DNA of 14,780 nucleotides, taken from Bacillota bacterium. GTDB taxonomy: Bacteria > Bacillota > Dethiobacteria > SKNC01. The position numbers were made by a program, and so were the translations under genes. Where the stretch lies: contig SKNC01000078.1 in the NCBI GenBank assembly GCA_007120745.1, forward strand, positions 1 through 14,780. Direction: 5' to 3'. The notes under the pieces are model-generated. The model worked only from the letters and a program-made list of their open reading frames with translations, was not told where the DNA came from and searched no databases. This document shows, piece by piece, positions 7,340 to 14,443 of this stretch. Within the stretch, counting starts at the first letter, position 1. Every line of letters begins with the position of its first letter.

Positions 7340-9430
7340 TTAACTGTGGGTTGTGACAATCTTTCCAAAATCTGCCACTCTGTGAAACAGGTCTCTTATC
7401 TCTCTCAGGAGAATAAGGCGGTTGTTTCTTATTGTGTCATTTTCCACCATAACCATTACTTGATCAAAGAAATAATCTATCGGTTCCTGCAGCCCTGCCA
7501 GCTGTTTCAAAACCTCATCATAGTTTTGGGAAGATAATTCTGCAGCTGTTTCTTCAGAAATCCGCTGGTATGCTTCATGGAGTGATTTTTCCGCAGGGTC
7601 TTCCCAGAGCCCAGGGTCAACTGAACCCTCTTCCGGGGCATTTTTAGCCAGGTTAGCAGCACGGGTATAGGCAGTCATCAGCCGGGAAAAAGACTCCTCA
7701 TCGATTACTCTGGAAAGACTGACCGCCCGGCTGTGAGCATCGGTGACCACATTAAAACCTGTGCTCAACACCGCATCGATCAAATCATAACGCAGCCCTT
7801 TTTCCAGGAAAATATTTCGAATTCTCTGCCGGAAAAACTCCATAACTTCAGAAATAATCTCCTCCTTACCCCGGGTTAAACTCTGCATACTGTAAAAATC
7901 TACTGCAGCCCCCAATAGTTTTGGAAGATGTAATGAAATTTTGGAGTCCAACAAGATGTAAACAATACCCAGGGCCTGCCTCCTCAGGGCATAAGGATCC
8001 TGAGAACCGGTAGGTTGAATTCCAATGCCAAAACAACCTGCTATATTATCAATTTTATCTGCAATACTTACCAGGGAACCGGTAATGCTTTCAGGAAGTT
8101 CATCTCCGGCAAATCTAGGAAGGTAATGCTCGTAAATTCCTTTAGAAACCTCCTGCTTATCTCCTGCCAGAGCAGTATATTCCCTGCCCATGATTCCCTG
8201 GAGTTCAGGAAATTCATAAACCATACTGGTTAAAAGGTCATACTTACAGAGAAGAGCGATGCGGGAAGCAATTTTTTTCTCTTCTTCTCCCAGTCCAAGT
8301 TGATCAGCCATAAATTCAGAAAGCTGAACAATACGCTGAGTCTTCTCATACAAAGTACCCAGGCCCTCCTGAAAGAGAACGTTTTTTAATTTATCCACAT
8401 ATTCTTCAGGAGCAGTTTTCTGATCTTCCTGGTAGAAAAATCGTGCATCCGCCAGCCGGGCCCTCAGTACCCTCTCGTTTCCCATTTTTATGTTGCCCTG
8501 TACATCCTCCCGGGCATTGCTGATGGTAATAAAGTTGGGCAGGAGACTCCCATCCTCTCCCATTACCGGAAAGTACCTCTGGTGGGACTGCATGCTGGTA
8601 ATCAAAACCTCTTTAGGAATTTCTAAAAAATCCCGGGAAAATTCTCCCACCACAGCCCTGGGATATTCTACCAGGTAAGTCACTTCTTCTAAAAGGTCTT
8701 CTTCTAAAGCAGGTATCCCTCCCAGGGATTCAGCTGCTTCTTCCGCCTGTTCCCGAATCAAGTGCTTCCTCTCCTGCTGGTCCAGCACCACAAAAGATTC
8801 CTCCATGATTTGAAAGTAGTGCTGTATATCCTTGACTTCAAAGGGTCCGGGGGCCAGAAAACGGTGGCCGTGCGTTACCCTGCCGGAATCCAAATCCGAT
8901 ATATGAAAAGGTATTTCCTTACTATTGTACAAAGCCAACAACCAGCGTATAGGCCGGGCGAAGCGGAAATCTTTAGATGACCAGTACATCGGTTTGGGGA
9001 AATATAATTCTTTAATGATAGTAGTCAGCAGTGAGGGGAGAAGGCTTTGAGTATCCTGCCCTTTTACTTTCCTGACAGCGAATACATAATCTCCCCCCTG
9101 AAATTCTTTAACCACCAGGTCCTCAACTGCTACTCCTTGAGACCTGGCAAAACCCTGGGCCGCCCGGGTTGGGTTGCCCTGGGGGTCAAAAGCAGAGTTT
9201 TTCGCAGGACCCTTCTTCTGCTCTTCCAGGTCCGCCTGCTTGCCCTCCACGCCCTCCATGAGGAGGACAAGGCGGCGGGGAGTGCCGTATGCCTTTATAC
9301 TATGAAATTCTATGCGGTTTTCGTTAAATAAATTTGTGCCTATTTGTTCCATTTGCTTTAAGACAGGCTCCATAAAACGGGCCGGCACCTCTTCTGTTCC
9401 AATTTCTAAAAACAGATCTTTTCTATCCAC
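7340..9430 (-). CDS. glyS: Glycine--tRNA ligase beta subunit
   Basis: Beta subunit of the bacterial alpha2beta2 glycyl-tRNA synthetase, which binds tRNA-Gly and works with GlyQ to charge it with glycine in the cytosol. It has 696 residues, the normal family length. The N-terminus DLFLEIGTEEVPARFMEPVL is the typical beta-subunit start, followed by YGTPRRLVLL. The middle HD-like region includes SIADKIDNIAGCF and GSQDPYALRRQALG, both hallmarks of the family. The C-terminus (about 590-690) is the DALR-type anticodon-binding domain. The start is GTG with AAGGAGGT 8 bases upstream, overlapping the glyQ stop by 8 bases, so alpha and beta synthesis are probably coupled to give equal amounts. Expression should depend on the T-box leader upstream of glyQ. 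Confidence 0.98.
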   Translation of the reverse strand: MDRKDLFLEIGTEEVPARFMEPVLKQMEQIGTNLFNENRIEFHSIKAYGTPRRLVLLMEGVEGKQADLEEQKKGPAKNSAFDPQGNPTRAAQGFARSQGVAVEDLVVKEFQGGDYVFAVRKVKGQDTQSLLPSLLTTIIKELYFPKPMYWSSKDFRFARPIRWLLALYNSKEIPFHISDLDSGRVTHGHRFLAPGPFEVKDIQHYFQIMEESFVVLDQQERKHLIREQAEEAAESLGGIPALEEDLLEEVTYLVEYPRAVVGEFSRDFLEIPKEVLITSMQSHQRYFPVMGEDGSLLPNFITISNAREDVQGNIKMGNERVLRARLADARFFYQEDQKTAPEEYVDKLKNVLFQEGLGTLYEKTQRIVQLSEFMADQLGLGEEEKKIASRIALLCKYDLLTSMVYEFPELQGIMGREYTALAGDKQEVSKGIYEHYLPRFAGDELPESITGSLVSIADKIDNIAGCFGIGIQPTGSQDPYALRRQALGIVYILLDSKISLHLPKLLGAAVDFYSMQSLTRGKEEIISEVMEFFRQRIRNIFLEKGLRYDLIDAVLSTGFNVVTDAHSRAVSLSRVIDEESFSRLMTAYTRAANLAKNAPEEGSVDPGLWEDPAEKSLHEAYQRISEETAAELSSQNYDEVLKQLAGLQEPIDYFFDQVMVMVENDTIRNNRLILLREIRDLFHRVADFGKIVTTHS

Positions 9431-10310
9431 TGATCTTTACCTCCTTCTTCAGAAGGGGAAACCCCAATTCTTCCCGTTGAGCTAAATATTTCTGTGCGCA
9501 GAGGCGGGCAACATTTCGTACTCTTCCTATGTATCCGGTTCGCTCCGTTACGCTGATGGCTCCCCGGGCATCCAGCAGGTTAAAGGTATGAGAACACTTT
9601 AATACGCTGTCGTAACCCGGCAGCACCAGGTTTTCTTCCAGAAGGCGCTGTGCCTCCTTCTCGTAAATGCCAAATAACTTAAAGAGAACTTCCGGGTCCG
9701 ATTTTTCAAAACAGTAGTAGGAGTTCTCCACCTCTGCCCGATGAAAAACGTCTCCATAAGTTATGCCGTTTACCCATTCCAGGTCAAAAACGTTCTCTTT
9801 TCCCTGGATGAACATGGCAATCCGTTCCAGCCCGTAGGTTAACTCCACGGGAACTGCTTCCACATCATAACTTCCCACCTGTTGAAAATAGGTAAACTGA
9901 GTAATCTCCATGCCATCCAGCCAGACCTCCCAACCCAGGCCCCAGGCTCCCAGGGTAGGGGATTCCCAGTTGTCCTCCACAAAACGGATATCATGCTCCA
10001 AAGGATCGATTCCCAGGACATAAAGACTTTCCAGGTAAAGATCCTGAATGTCATGGGGCGCCGGTTTTAATATCACCTGGTATTGGTGGTGCTGGTGCAG
10101 CCGGTTGGGGTTCTCTCCATACCTGCCATCGGTAGGTCGGCGAGAGGGCTCCACATAAGCCACATTCCAGGGTTCAGGACCCAGGGACCGTAGAAAAGTA
10201 GCGGGATTCATGGTCCCTGCTCCCTTCTCCACATCATAGGGCTGCCAGATAATGCAGTTTTTATTCGCCCAGTAATCCTCCAATTTTAAAATGACTTCTT
10301 GAAAATTCAT
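9423..10310 (-). CDS. glyQ: Glycine--tRNA ligase alpha subunit
   Basis: Catalytic alpha subunit (class II aminoacyl-tRNA synthetase core) that activates glycine with ATP; 295 residues, normal for the family. Landmarks are MNFQEVILKLEDYWANKNCI at the N-terminus, GAGTMNPATFLRSLGPEPW (about 31-49), YVEPSRRPTDGRYGENPNR (52-70) and QHHQYQVILKPAP. The start is ATG 10310, with AGGAGG upstream at good spacing. A longer in-frame reading begins at 10376 inside the T-box terminator and is not credible as a start. The gene overlaps glyS and is preceded by its own promoter and a glycine-specific T-box leader. Confidence 0.98.
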   Translation of the reverse strand: MNFQEVILKLEDYWANKNCIIWQPYDVEKGAGTMNPATFLRSLGPEPWNVAYVEPSRRPTDGRYGENPNRLHQHHQYQVILKPAPHDIQDLYLESLYVLGIDPLEHDIRFVEDNWESPTLGAWGLGWEVWLDGMEITQFTYFQQVGSYDVEAVPVELTYGLERIAMFIQGKENVFDLEWVNGITYGDVFHRAEVENSYYCFEKSDPEVLFKLFGIYEKEAQRLLEENLVLPGYDSVLKCSHTFNLLDARGAISVTERTGYIGRVRNVARLCAQKYLAQREELGFPLLKKEVKISG

Positions 10311-10340
10311 TGTACCATCTCCTCCTGTTATTGGACTGAA

Positions 10341-10390
10341 AAAAACAAAAAATAAAACCTCCGCATCCCTGAACATGTATATAGGGACGA
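10341..10390 (-). terminator. T-box attenuator terminator
   Basis: CGTCCCT (10383-10389) pairs with AGGGATG (10364-10370, one G-U pair) around a loop of about 12 bases. It is followed by GCGGAGG and long T runs (TTTTATTTTTTGTTTTTTT). This is the default-off structure of the T-box; its 5' strand competes with the antiterminator that includes the T-box sequence. Confidence 0.85.
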
Positions 10391-10566
10391 GAGATTTCCC
10401 GCGGTTCCACCCTATTTGGTCCTGGAAACAAAAGGACCCCCTTGATTGGTATATGCTTGGGAATGCCCTTCACCAGTTTCCTTTACCGGGCTTCTCACCT
10501 GCCCCCGGTTCGCTGTTAAAACTCCGCTGGCTACTCCTTTCCCGCATCGCATAAGGGAATTAATTT
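10341..10566 (-). ncRNA. Glycine T-box leader of glyQS
   Basis: Transcription-attenuation leader that senses uncharged tRNA-Gly. The conserved T-box is GGGTGGAACCGCGGG; its TGGA (within 10400-10409) can pair with the UCCA end expected for tRNA-Gly. Upstream on the RNA, the Stem I region (about 10550-10450) contains GGC at 10465-10467 followed by A, the expected glycine specifier codon. A clear Stem III (GGTCCT pairing with AGGACC, 10418-10438) follows. The terminator and alternative antiterminator lie just before glyQ. When tRNA-Gly is uncharged, the terminator should be prevented and glyQS expressed. Stem I pairing was judged by eye only. Confidence 0.92.
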
Positions 10567-10571
10567 CATTC

Positions 10572-10600
10572 ACTTTAACAAAAAAGCCTATAAATGTCAA
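10572..10600 (-). promoter_or_regulatory. Sigma-A promoter of the T-box-glyQS unit
   Basis: A perfect TTGACA -35 (10595-10600) and a TAAAGT -10 (10572-10577) are 17 bases apart on the minus strand. Transcription should begin near 10565, at the start of the T-box leader. The -35 hexamer overlaps the stop codon of the DUF4342 gene, so glyQS has its own promoter directly against the upstream gene. Confidence 0.8.
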
Positions 10601-10995
10601 GCCTGTTCTTGATTTTCACTGTCTCCATTTTCCTGCTGCCGCTTTTCCAGTTGAAGGGAATATTTGGTGAAAAGCAGAAGAAGGGTCCCCAGGGCTGCGG
10701 CTTTAGGTAGGAAGACAGCTCCAGCCACACCCAGGGGCGCCGGTATTTCCACCACGGTCTTTTCCTGAGACTTAACGGTAATTCGTGTATCGATGCTTTT
10801 TCTAACAAAATCTTTGGCCTTTGCCATGAACTCCATGTGAGGGCCCTCCTCCATCCAGGACTTGTTATCCTCCTCCAAAAGAACCAGGGCCTCAACTACA
10901 TCTCCTTTGGTGCCCTCCAGGGCCTGGCGGGCTTCCTTATAAGAAGCACCGGTACGTTCCCTCAGCAGGTCTATTTTTTCCAGTGTTACTGACAC
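10597..10995 (-). CDS. DUF4342 domain protein with UBA-like N-terminus and hydrophobic segment
   Basis: Small protein of 132 residues with no known reaction. Residues 4-42 (LEKIDLLRERTGASYKEARQ...GDVVEALVLLEE) form a UBA/TS-N-like three-helix domain, the fold that starts EF-Ts and nascent-chain factors. Residues 70-110 contain a basic stretch and a hydrophobic run (PLGVAGAVFLPKAAALGTLLLL, within about 87-109) that could sit in the membrane, and a charged, Glu/Gln-rich tail follows. The overall layout matches DUF4342 proteins of clostridia. The start is GTG 10995, because AGGAGG lies about 9 bases upstream; the in-frame ATG at 11028 lies ahead of that site and is unlikely. It follows recO after 63 bp with no terminator, so it is probably co-transcribed with era-recO. 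Confidence 0.78.
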   Translation of the reverse strand: MSVTLEKIDLLRERTGASYKEARQALEGTKGDVVEALVLLEEDNKSWMEEGPHMEFMAKAKDFVRKSIDTRITVKSQEKTVVEIPAPLGVAGAVFLPKAAALGTLLLLFTKYSLQLEKRQQENGDSENQEQA

Positions 10996-11058
10996 GGTAT
11001 TTCCCTCCTGTATAATCCGTTTGAGCATAGTTTATGTAACTTTGAGTTTTTTATCCTC

Positions 11059-11805
11059 TCAGCAGCCCAGCTGTTCCAGGAAGCGTAAGCTTTTGCAGCC
11101 CCCCAGATTCAGGTTAAAGCGTATAAGGCCTTTATTGATAGATAAAATATCTTCCCGCTGGCTGGAAGACATTCTTAATGCTCTTAAGGCTTTAAAATCA
11201 GCAGAAAGGAGTTTTGTAAGGAGAGAAAGAGTACCGGGAGGTATTTTCTTCGCTCCGGGGTCCCGCAGGCTGCACCGGGAACAGAGAAGGCCTCCCTCCC
11301 GAAAACTGAGCCATAAAGGACCTTCCTGGGAAGAACAGGCCAGGCAGCACTCCAGGTATGGGGGATAGCCCAGTATTTTAAGAAGCTTTAATTCAAAAGA
11401 ACGGGCCAAAACTTCCAGATAAGCGGTATCCCCATTCATAGATTCCAGGGCGTCTAAAAGCAGCCGGTATTCCTGGGGGCAGGGCTCTTTCTCCTCCAGC
11501 AGGCGCCCCACCAGTTCACAAAAGTACTGCCCGTATGCGTAGTTAAACAGGTCATATCTCAAGGAATGGAAAGACTCCCGTATTTCCCCCTGGGAAACCG
11601 TTGCCAGAGTTTTTCCCATGTAAAGCAGGAAGTCCCCCCGGGTAAAAAGCTGTACCGAAGATGCCAGCTTACTCTTGGTTTTACAGGCACCCCGGGCAAT
11701 GGCAGGTACTTTCCCTTTTTCCAGGGTAAAAAGGGTTAACAACTTATCGGCTTCGCTAAAATTTTGAGCCCTGATCACCAGGGCTTCGGTTTTAAGGTAT
11801 TTCAT
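11059..11805 (-). CDS. recO: DNA repair protein RecO
   Basis: Recombination mediator that, with RecR (and RecF), loads RecA onto SSB-coated single-stranded DNA. It has 248 residues, normal for Firmicutes. The N-terminal OB fold begins MKYLKTEALVIRAQNFSEAD, with KLLTLFTLEKG and a conserved ARGA at about 37-40. The C-terminal helical domain carries the zinc-binding cysteines C154-x2-C157 and C175-x2-C178 found in Gram-positive and Deinococcus RecO. The ATG has AGGGA 6 bases upstream. It follows era by 83 bp; in Bacillus a small gene, yqzL, sits in this gap, but no such gene is visible here. No oddity is seen in the coding region. Confidence 0.95.
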   Translation of the reverse strand: MKYLKTEALVIRAQNFSEADKLLTLFTLEKGKVPAIARGACKTKSKLASSVQLFTRGDFLLYMGKTLATVSQGEIRESFHSLRYDLFNYAYGQYFCELVGRLLEEKEPCPQEYRLLLDALESMNGDTAYLEVLARSFELKLLKILGYPPYLECCLACSSQEGPLWLSFREGGLLCSRCSLRDPGAKKIPPGTLSLLTKLLSADFKALRALRMSSSQREDILSINKGLIRFNLNLGGCKSLRFLEQLGC

Positions 11806-11888
11806 TTATGTCCCTGCCTTTTGTAAACCACTATTCTTGTTTCACCCTGGTTTTGCGACATTTGAGAACCGTCCCCACGATAACGGTG
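11806..11888. repeat. Fragment resembling a dispersed GAACCGTCCCC element
   Basis: The era-recO gap contains, on the plus strand, TTGCGACATTTGAGAACCGT and then CCCCACG (11853-11879). I recall the GAACCGTCCCCAC core from intergenic repeats and REP-like elements scattered through Peptococcaceae and related genomes. Only one arm is present, with a short ACCGT/ACGGT inverted repeat next to it, so it may be a decayed copy. No second copy was found in this window, and the assignment rests on memory. Confidence 0.35.
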
Positions 11889-12773
11889 TTAGGAGTAGCC
11901 CAGGTCTTTGAGGGTCCTGTCCCTGTTGCGCCAGTCTTTTCTTACCTTGACCCACAGTTCCAAGAAAGCTTTACAGCCCAGAAGCCTTTCAATGTCCTGG
12001 CGGGCTTTTCCCCCGATTTCACGGAGCATTTTGCCCTCTTTACCAACAATTATACCCTTTTGGGAGTTCTTTTCCACAAAAATAGTAGCCCGAATATAGA
12101 CCATATTTTTGCCCTTCCGTTCCTTCATCTCCTCCACTTCCACCGCAACGGAGTGAGGGACTTCGTCCCGGGTAAGTTCCAGAATTTTTTCCCGGATTAA
12201 CTCCGATACTACAAAACGTTCCGGCTGTTCGGTAATCATATCCTCAGGATAGTACTGCGGGCCTTCCGGCAGATATTCCATCAACTTTTCTAAAATCAGT
12301 GGGACATTGGTCCCCAGTACCGCTGAAACCGGAATAATTTCAGCAAAATCGTAGAGGCTCCGGTAAAGCCTTTCATTGGCTTCCAACTCTCCCTGGTTCA
12401 CCATGTCAGTTTTATTGACTATTAAGAAAACAGGGGTCTGTACCTCCCTCAAGAGATCCACCACATATTCGTCCCCTCTGCCGGGAGGGTGAAAAGCTTC
12501 CACCAGAAAAAGAATAACATCCACCTCCCGCAGAGATTCAACGGCCACCTTTACCATGTACTCTCCCAGTTTGTTCCGGGGTTTATGCAGCCCGGGAGTA
12601 TCAAGAAATATAATTTGGGCTTCTTCTGTAGTAAGAATACAGGTAATCCGGTTCCGGGTGGTCTGTGGCTTATCGGAAATGATTGTCAGCTTCTCTCCAA
12701 TCATGTAGTTTAACAATGTGGATTTCCCCACATTAGGTCTGCCCACAATGGCAGCTACTCCTGATTTAAACAT
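11889..12773 (-). CDS. era: GTPase Era
   Basis: Essential Ras-like GTPase that binds the 3' end of 16S rRNA and helps assemble the 30S subunit; 294 residues, normal. The G motifs are all present: GRPNVGKST (11-19), T39 in switch I, DTPG (58-61), NKTD (120-123) and the SA of VSAVLGTN (150-151). The C-terminal KH domain has GIIVGKEGKMLREIG (240-254) for RNA binding. The start is ATG 12773, with AGGAGG 6 bases upstream; an ATG at 12791 is in frame, but the ribosome binding site lies downstream of it. A terminator lies upstream, between it and the HAD gene, so it probably starts a new transcript, although no clear promoter is visible in the remaining 48 bases. Confidence 0.98.
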   Translation of the reverse strand: MFKSGVAAIVGRPNVGKSTLLNYMIGEKLTIISDKPQTTRNRITCILTTEEAQIIFLDTPGLHKPRNKLGEYMVKVAVESLREVDVILFLVEAFHPPGRGDEYVVDLLREVQTPVFLIVNKTDMVNQGELEANERLYRSLYDFAEIIPVSAVLGTNVPLILEKLMEYLPEGPQYYPEDMITEQPERFVVSELIREKILELTRDEVPHSVAVEVEEMKERKGKNMVYIRATIFVEKNSQKGIIVGKEGKMLREIGGKARQDIERLLGCKAFLELWVKVRKDWRNRDRTLKDLGYS

Positions 12774-12821
12774 TACCTGCCTCCTGCACATAAGTTATTT
12801 ATTAATTCTGGAATGGATAAG

Positions 12822-12845
12822 AAAAAACACCTTTACGACAAGGTG
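12822..12845 (-). terminator. Rho-independent terminator after the HAD gene
   Basis: On the minus strand CACCTT and AAGGTG form a 6-bp perfect stem with a 6-base loop, followed by TTTTTTC. It begins 15 bases past the HAD stop codon and separates the fur-HAD pair from era. The stem is short, so read-through into era is possible. Confidence 0.65.
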
Positions 12846-12860
12846 CATACCTTTAATTTT

Positions 12861-13331
12861 TTACGTTCTCAGCGCTGCCTTTATGATATCAGGGTCCAAA
12901 AGCATTTTTAGAGCATCATCAATATCTTTAACCACAATGTCCGCTTTGAGCAAAGCCCGGGAACTGCAGCCTTCCTCTCCCATCACGGCAATGCCTAAGG
13001 CTCCCTTTTCCAACATCAACTCATCGTTAGCGCCATTCCCCAGGGCTGCGGTATTATGACATCCCAATTTTCTTACAAGGGATGCCTTTTCCTCCTTCTC
13101 TTTCCCGGTCTTCAAAATGGCAAGCTCCGCCTTAAAATTTTGGCAGACATCACCGGCCTTTCCGTAGGTATCAGCCGTAACAATAAATATTTTCATATTT
13201 TCAGCGACTTTATTTAAGAGTTCTGCCGTGGTATCTTTTAACACTCCTTTACTGGTAAGTGTTCCGTTTAAATCAGATACCAGGTATTTAATATTCAACT
13301 CTTTGAATCCAGGAATATTGATATTGACCAT
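12861..13331 (-). CDS. Small HAD-superfamily protein (soluble P-type ATPase-like)
   Basis: Cytosolic HAD-fold protein of 156 residues, matching the catalytic core of the P-type ATPase phosphorylation domain without membrane segments (COG4087-like, 'soluble P-type ATPase'). The nucleophile D20 lies in SDLNGTLTSKG, motif II is T52 in VTADT, a motif III lysine lies among K74-K82, and motif IV is GNGANDELM with D103. The residue two after the nucleophile, usually Asp in HAD phosphatases and Thr in P-type ATPases, is Asn22, so phosphatase activity may be weak or different. The substrate is unknown. The start MVNINIPGFKELNIKYLVSD fits the family; AAGGAG lies rather far (14 bases) upstream. It sits 25 bp after the Fur-family gene, probably in one transcript ending at the terminator downstream; a metal link is conjecture. 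Confidence 0.85.
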   Translation of the reverse strand: MVNINIPGFKELNIKYLVSDLNGTLTSKGVLKDTTAELLNKVAENMKIFIVTADTYGKAGDVCQNFKAELAILKTGKEKEEKASLVRKLGCHNTAALGNGANDELMLEKGALGIAVMGEEGCSSRALLKADIVVKDIDDALKMLLDPDIIKAALRT

Positions 13332-13356
13332 AGTCCTGTTTAGAACTCCTTATATC

Positions 13357-13788
13357 TCAGTTATTTTCCCCATTTTTCTGACATTCCGGGCAAATTCCAA
13401 ATATATTCAAGGTATGATAATCCAGGCGGAATCCATGCTCTTTACAAATGTCCTGCTGCCTTTTTTCAATAACCTGGTCTTCAAACTGCACCACTTGACC
13501 ACATTCTTTACACACTAAATGATCGTGATGTACATGGCCAAAAACATGCTCATAATAAGCCCTGCCCTCTCCAAAATCCACCTTTCCCACCAGCCCGCTT
13601 TCCACCAGCAGGCTGAGGGTGCGGTAAATCGATGCCCGGGAGACCTGTTTTTTTCTTTTTCTGAACATGTAAAGAAGGTCTTCCACATCAAAATGGTCAT
13701 GTACAGAAAAAACCTGGTCCAGAATAATTTTTCGTTCCCGGGTAAATTTTAAGCCCCGGGTTTTTAAAAACTTTTTAAATTTTTCCAT
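13357..13788 (-). CDS. fur: Fur-family metal-responsive transcriptional regulator
   Basis: Dimeric metal-dependent repressor of about 143 residues. The N-terminal winged helix is at about 5-72 (LKTRGLKFTRERKIIL and the recognition region SRASIYRTLSLLVESG). The C-terminal domain has E80, the histidine string HVHHDH (85-90), and structural zinc cysteines C93-x2-C96 and C133-x2-C136. The spacing of E80-HHDH-C and the later IEKRQ and YHTLNIFGIC resemble Fur more than PerR: the PerR oxidant-sensing Asp in GKIVDF is Gln here. Zur cannot be excluded. The start is uncertain: ATG 13788 has an AGAGG only 2 bases away, whereas a TTG at 13803 has a better-placed AGGTGAGG; an in-frame TTG at 13851 is less likely. 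The HAD gene follows after 25 bp. Confidence 0.9.
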   Translation of the reverse strand: MEKFKKFLKTRGLKFTRERKIILDQVFSVHDHFDVEDLLYMFRKRKKQVSRASIYRTLSLLVESGLVGKVDFGEGRAYYEHVFGHVHHDHLVCKECGQVVQFEDQVIEKRQQDICKEHGFRLDYHTLNIFGICPECQKNGENN

Positions 13789-13927
13789 CGCCTCTTCTTT
13801 CAAAGTCCTCACCTGCTTTATCCCATGGTTCGTCTCCATACTGTGGCACAAGAAAATTGATTTACCACCACGGAAAAGTTTGTATGGCCGTGCAGAAGCT
13901 AAATATCCAAATTTTTCTGTTTCCTAT

Positions 13928-13961
13928 ATTATCATAAGAAATAGTAAAATAAAAGTTTTAC
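13928..13961 (-). promoter_or_regulatory. Candidate promoter/operator upstream of the Fur-family gene
   Basis: On the minus strand an extended -10-like TATGATAAT has GATAAT at 13928-13933. A perfect inverted repeat GTAAAA-6-TTTTAC (13944-13961) covers where the -35 would fall, and no good -35 hexamer is present. The layout suits an activator or repressor site. It is not a canonical Fur box, though TGATAAT resembles one half of it. Confidence 0.3.
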
Positions 13962-13981
13962 ACACTCCCCCTGGGAACCCA

Positions 13982-14368
13982 TTAAAAACGGGCCCATCCC
14001 AAACTTTTTCGCTTTTTATAATCCTGAAGGGTCATATGAAGTGCAGTTATACTTAAATTTGCACAATGGGTCTTGTCCTTGGGAAGCCCTCCCAGGGCGT
14101 TCACCACGTCTTCACCGGTAATTCGTGCGGCCTCTCTTAATGTTTTACCCTTTGCCATTTCCGTCAGCATACTGGTAGTGGCAATCAAAGTGCTGCATCC
14201 GTAAATTTTAAATTTAATATCTACAATCCTGTCCCTGTTAACTTTTATATACATCACTAAATAATCCCCACAGCCCTCATCTCCATGGGTACCTACTCCG
14301 TGGGCATCGGGCAGGTCTCCAATATTCCTGGGATTTGTAAAATGGTCCTTTACTTTCTCATTATCCAT
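13982..14368 (-). CDS. IscU/NifU-like iron-sulfur cluster assembly scaffold
   Basis: Stand-alone scaffold that assembles [2Fe-2S] or [4Fe-4S] clusters for transfer to target proteins; 128 residues, the size of IscU. The start MDNEKVKDHFTNPRNIGDLP is the family N-terminus (DHFxNPRN). The three cluster cysteines C33 (GCGD, with conserved D35), C58 (YGCSTLIATTS) and C102 (HCANLS) are all present. The IscU chaperone motif LPPVK is not kept (LPKDKTHC instead), so it belongs with the NifU-like scaffolds of anaerobes. The start is ATG 14368 with AGGTGG about 8 bases upstream, in preference to the in-frame start at 14404. It lies 75 bp after the Mrp-type gene, which suggests a scaffold-carrier pair. 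No cysteine desulfurase is in the window. Confidence 0.92.
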   Translation of the reverse strand: MDNEKVKDHFTNPRNIGDLPDAHGVGTHGDEGCGDYLVMYIKVNRDRIVDIKFKIYGCSTLIATTSMLTEMAKGKTLREAARITGEDVVNALGGLPKDKTHCANLSITALHMTLQDYKKRKSLGWARF

Positions 14369-14443
14369 TGAGTTTCCCACCTTTCCCAGAGATTTATTCT
14401 GCACTTATGATGAACCGAACCGGTCATCTTCTGGAGCCGGCAT

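Noticed and set aside
10996..11058. A TTACAT ... TTATAC promoter-like pair before the DUF4342 gene.
   Set aside because: Transcription would start at or inside the ribosome binding site, and the spacing is 18-19 bases; an unlikely promoter.
11802..11861. A 19-codon reading frame starting MSQNQGETR whose TGA overlaps the recO ATG (ATGA), suggestive of a leader peptide.
   Set aside because: There is no good ribosome binding site, it continues the era frame after its stop codon, and it lies within the repeat-like fragment; probably chance.
11808..12200. A 130-codon plus-strand reading frame opposite era.
   Set aside because: It lies antisense to well-conserved Era coding sequence, has no recognisable motif and no ribosome binding site.
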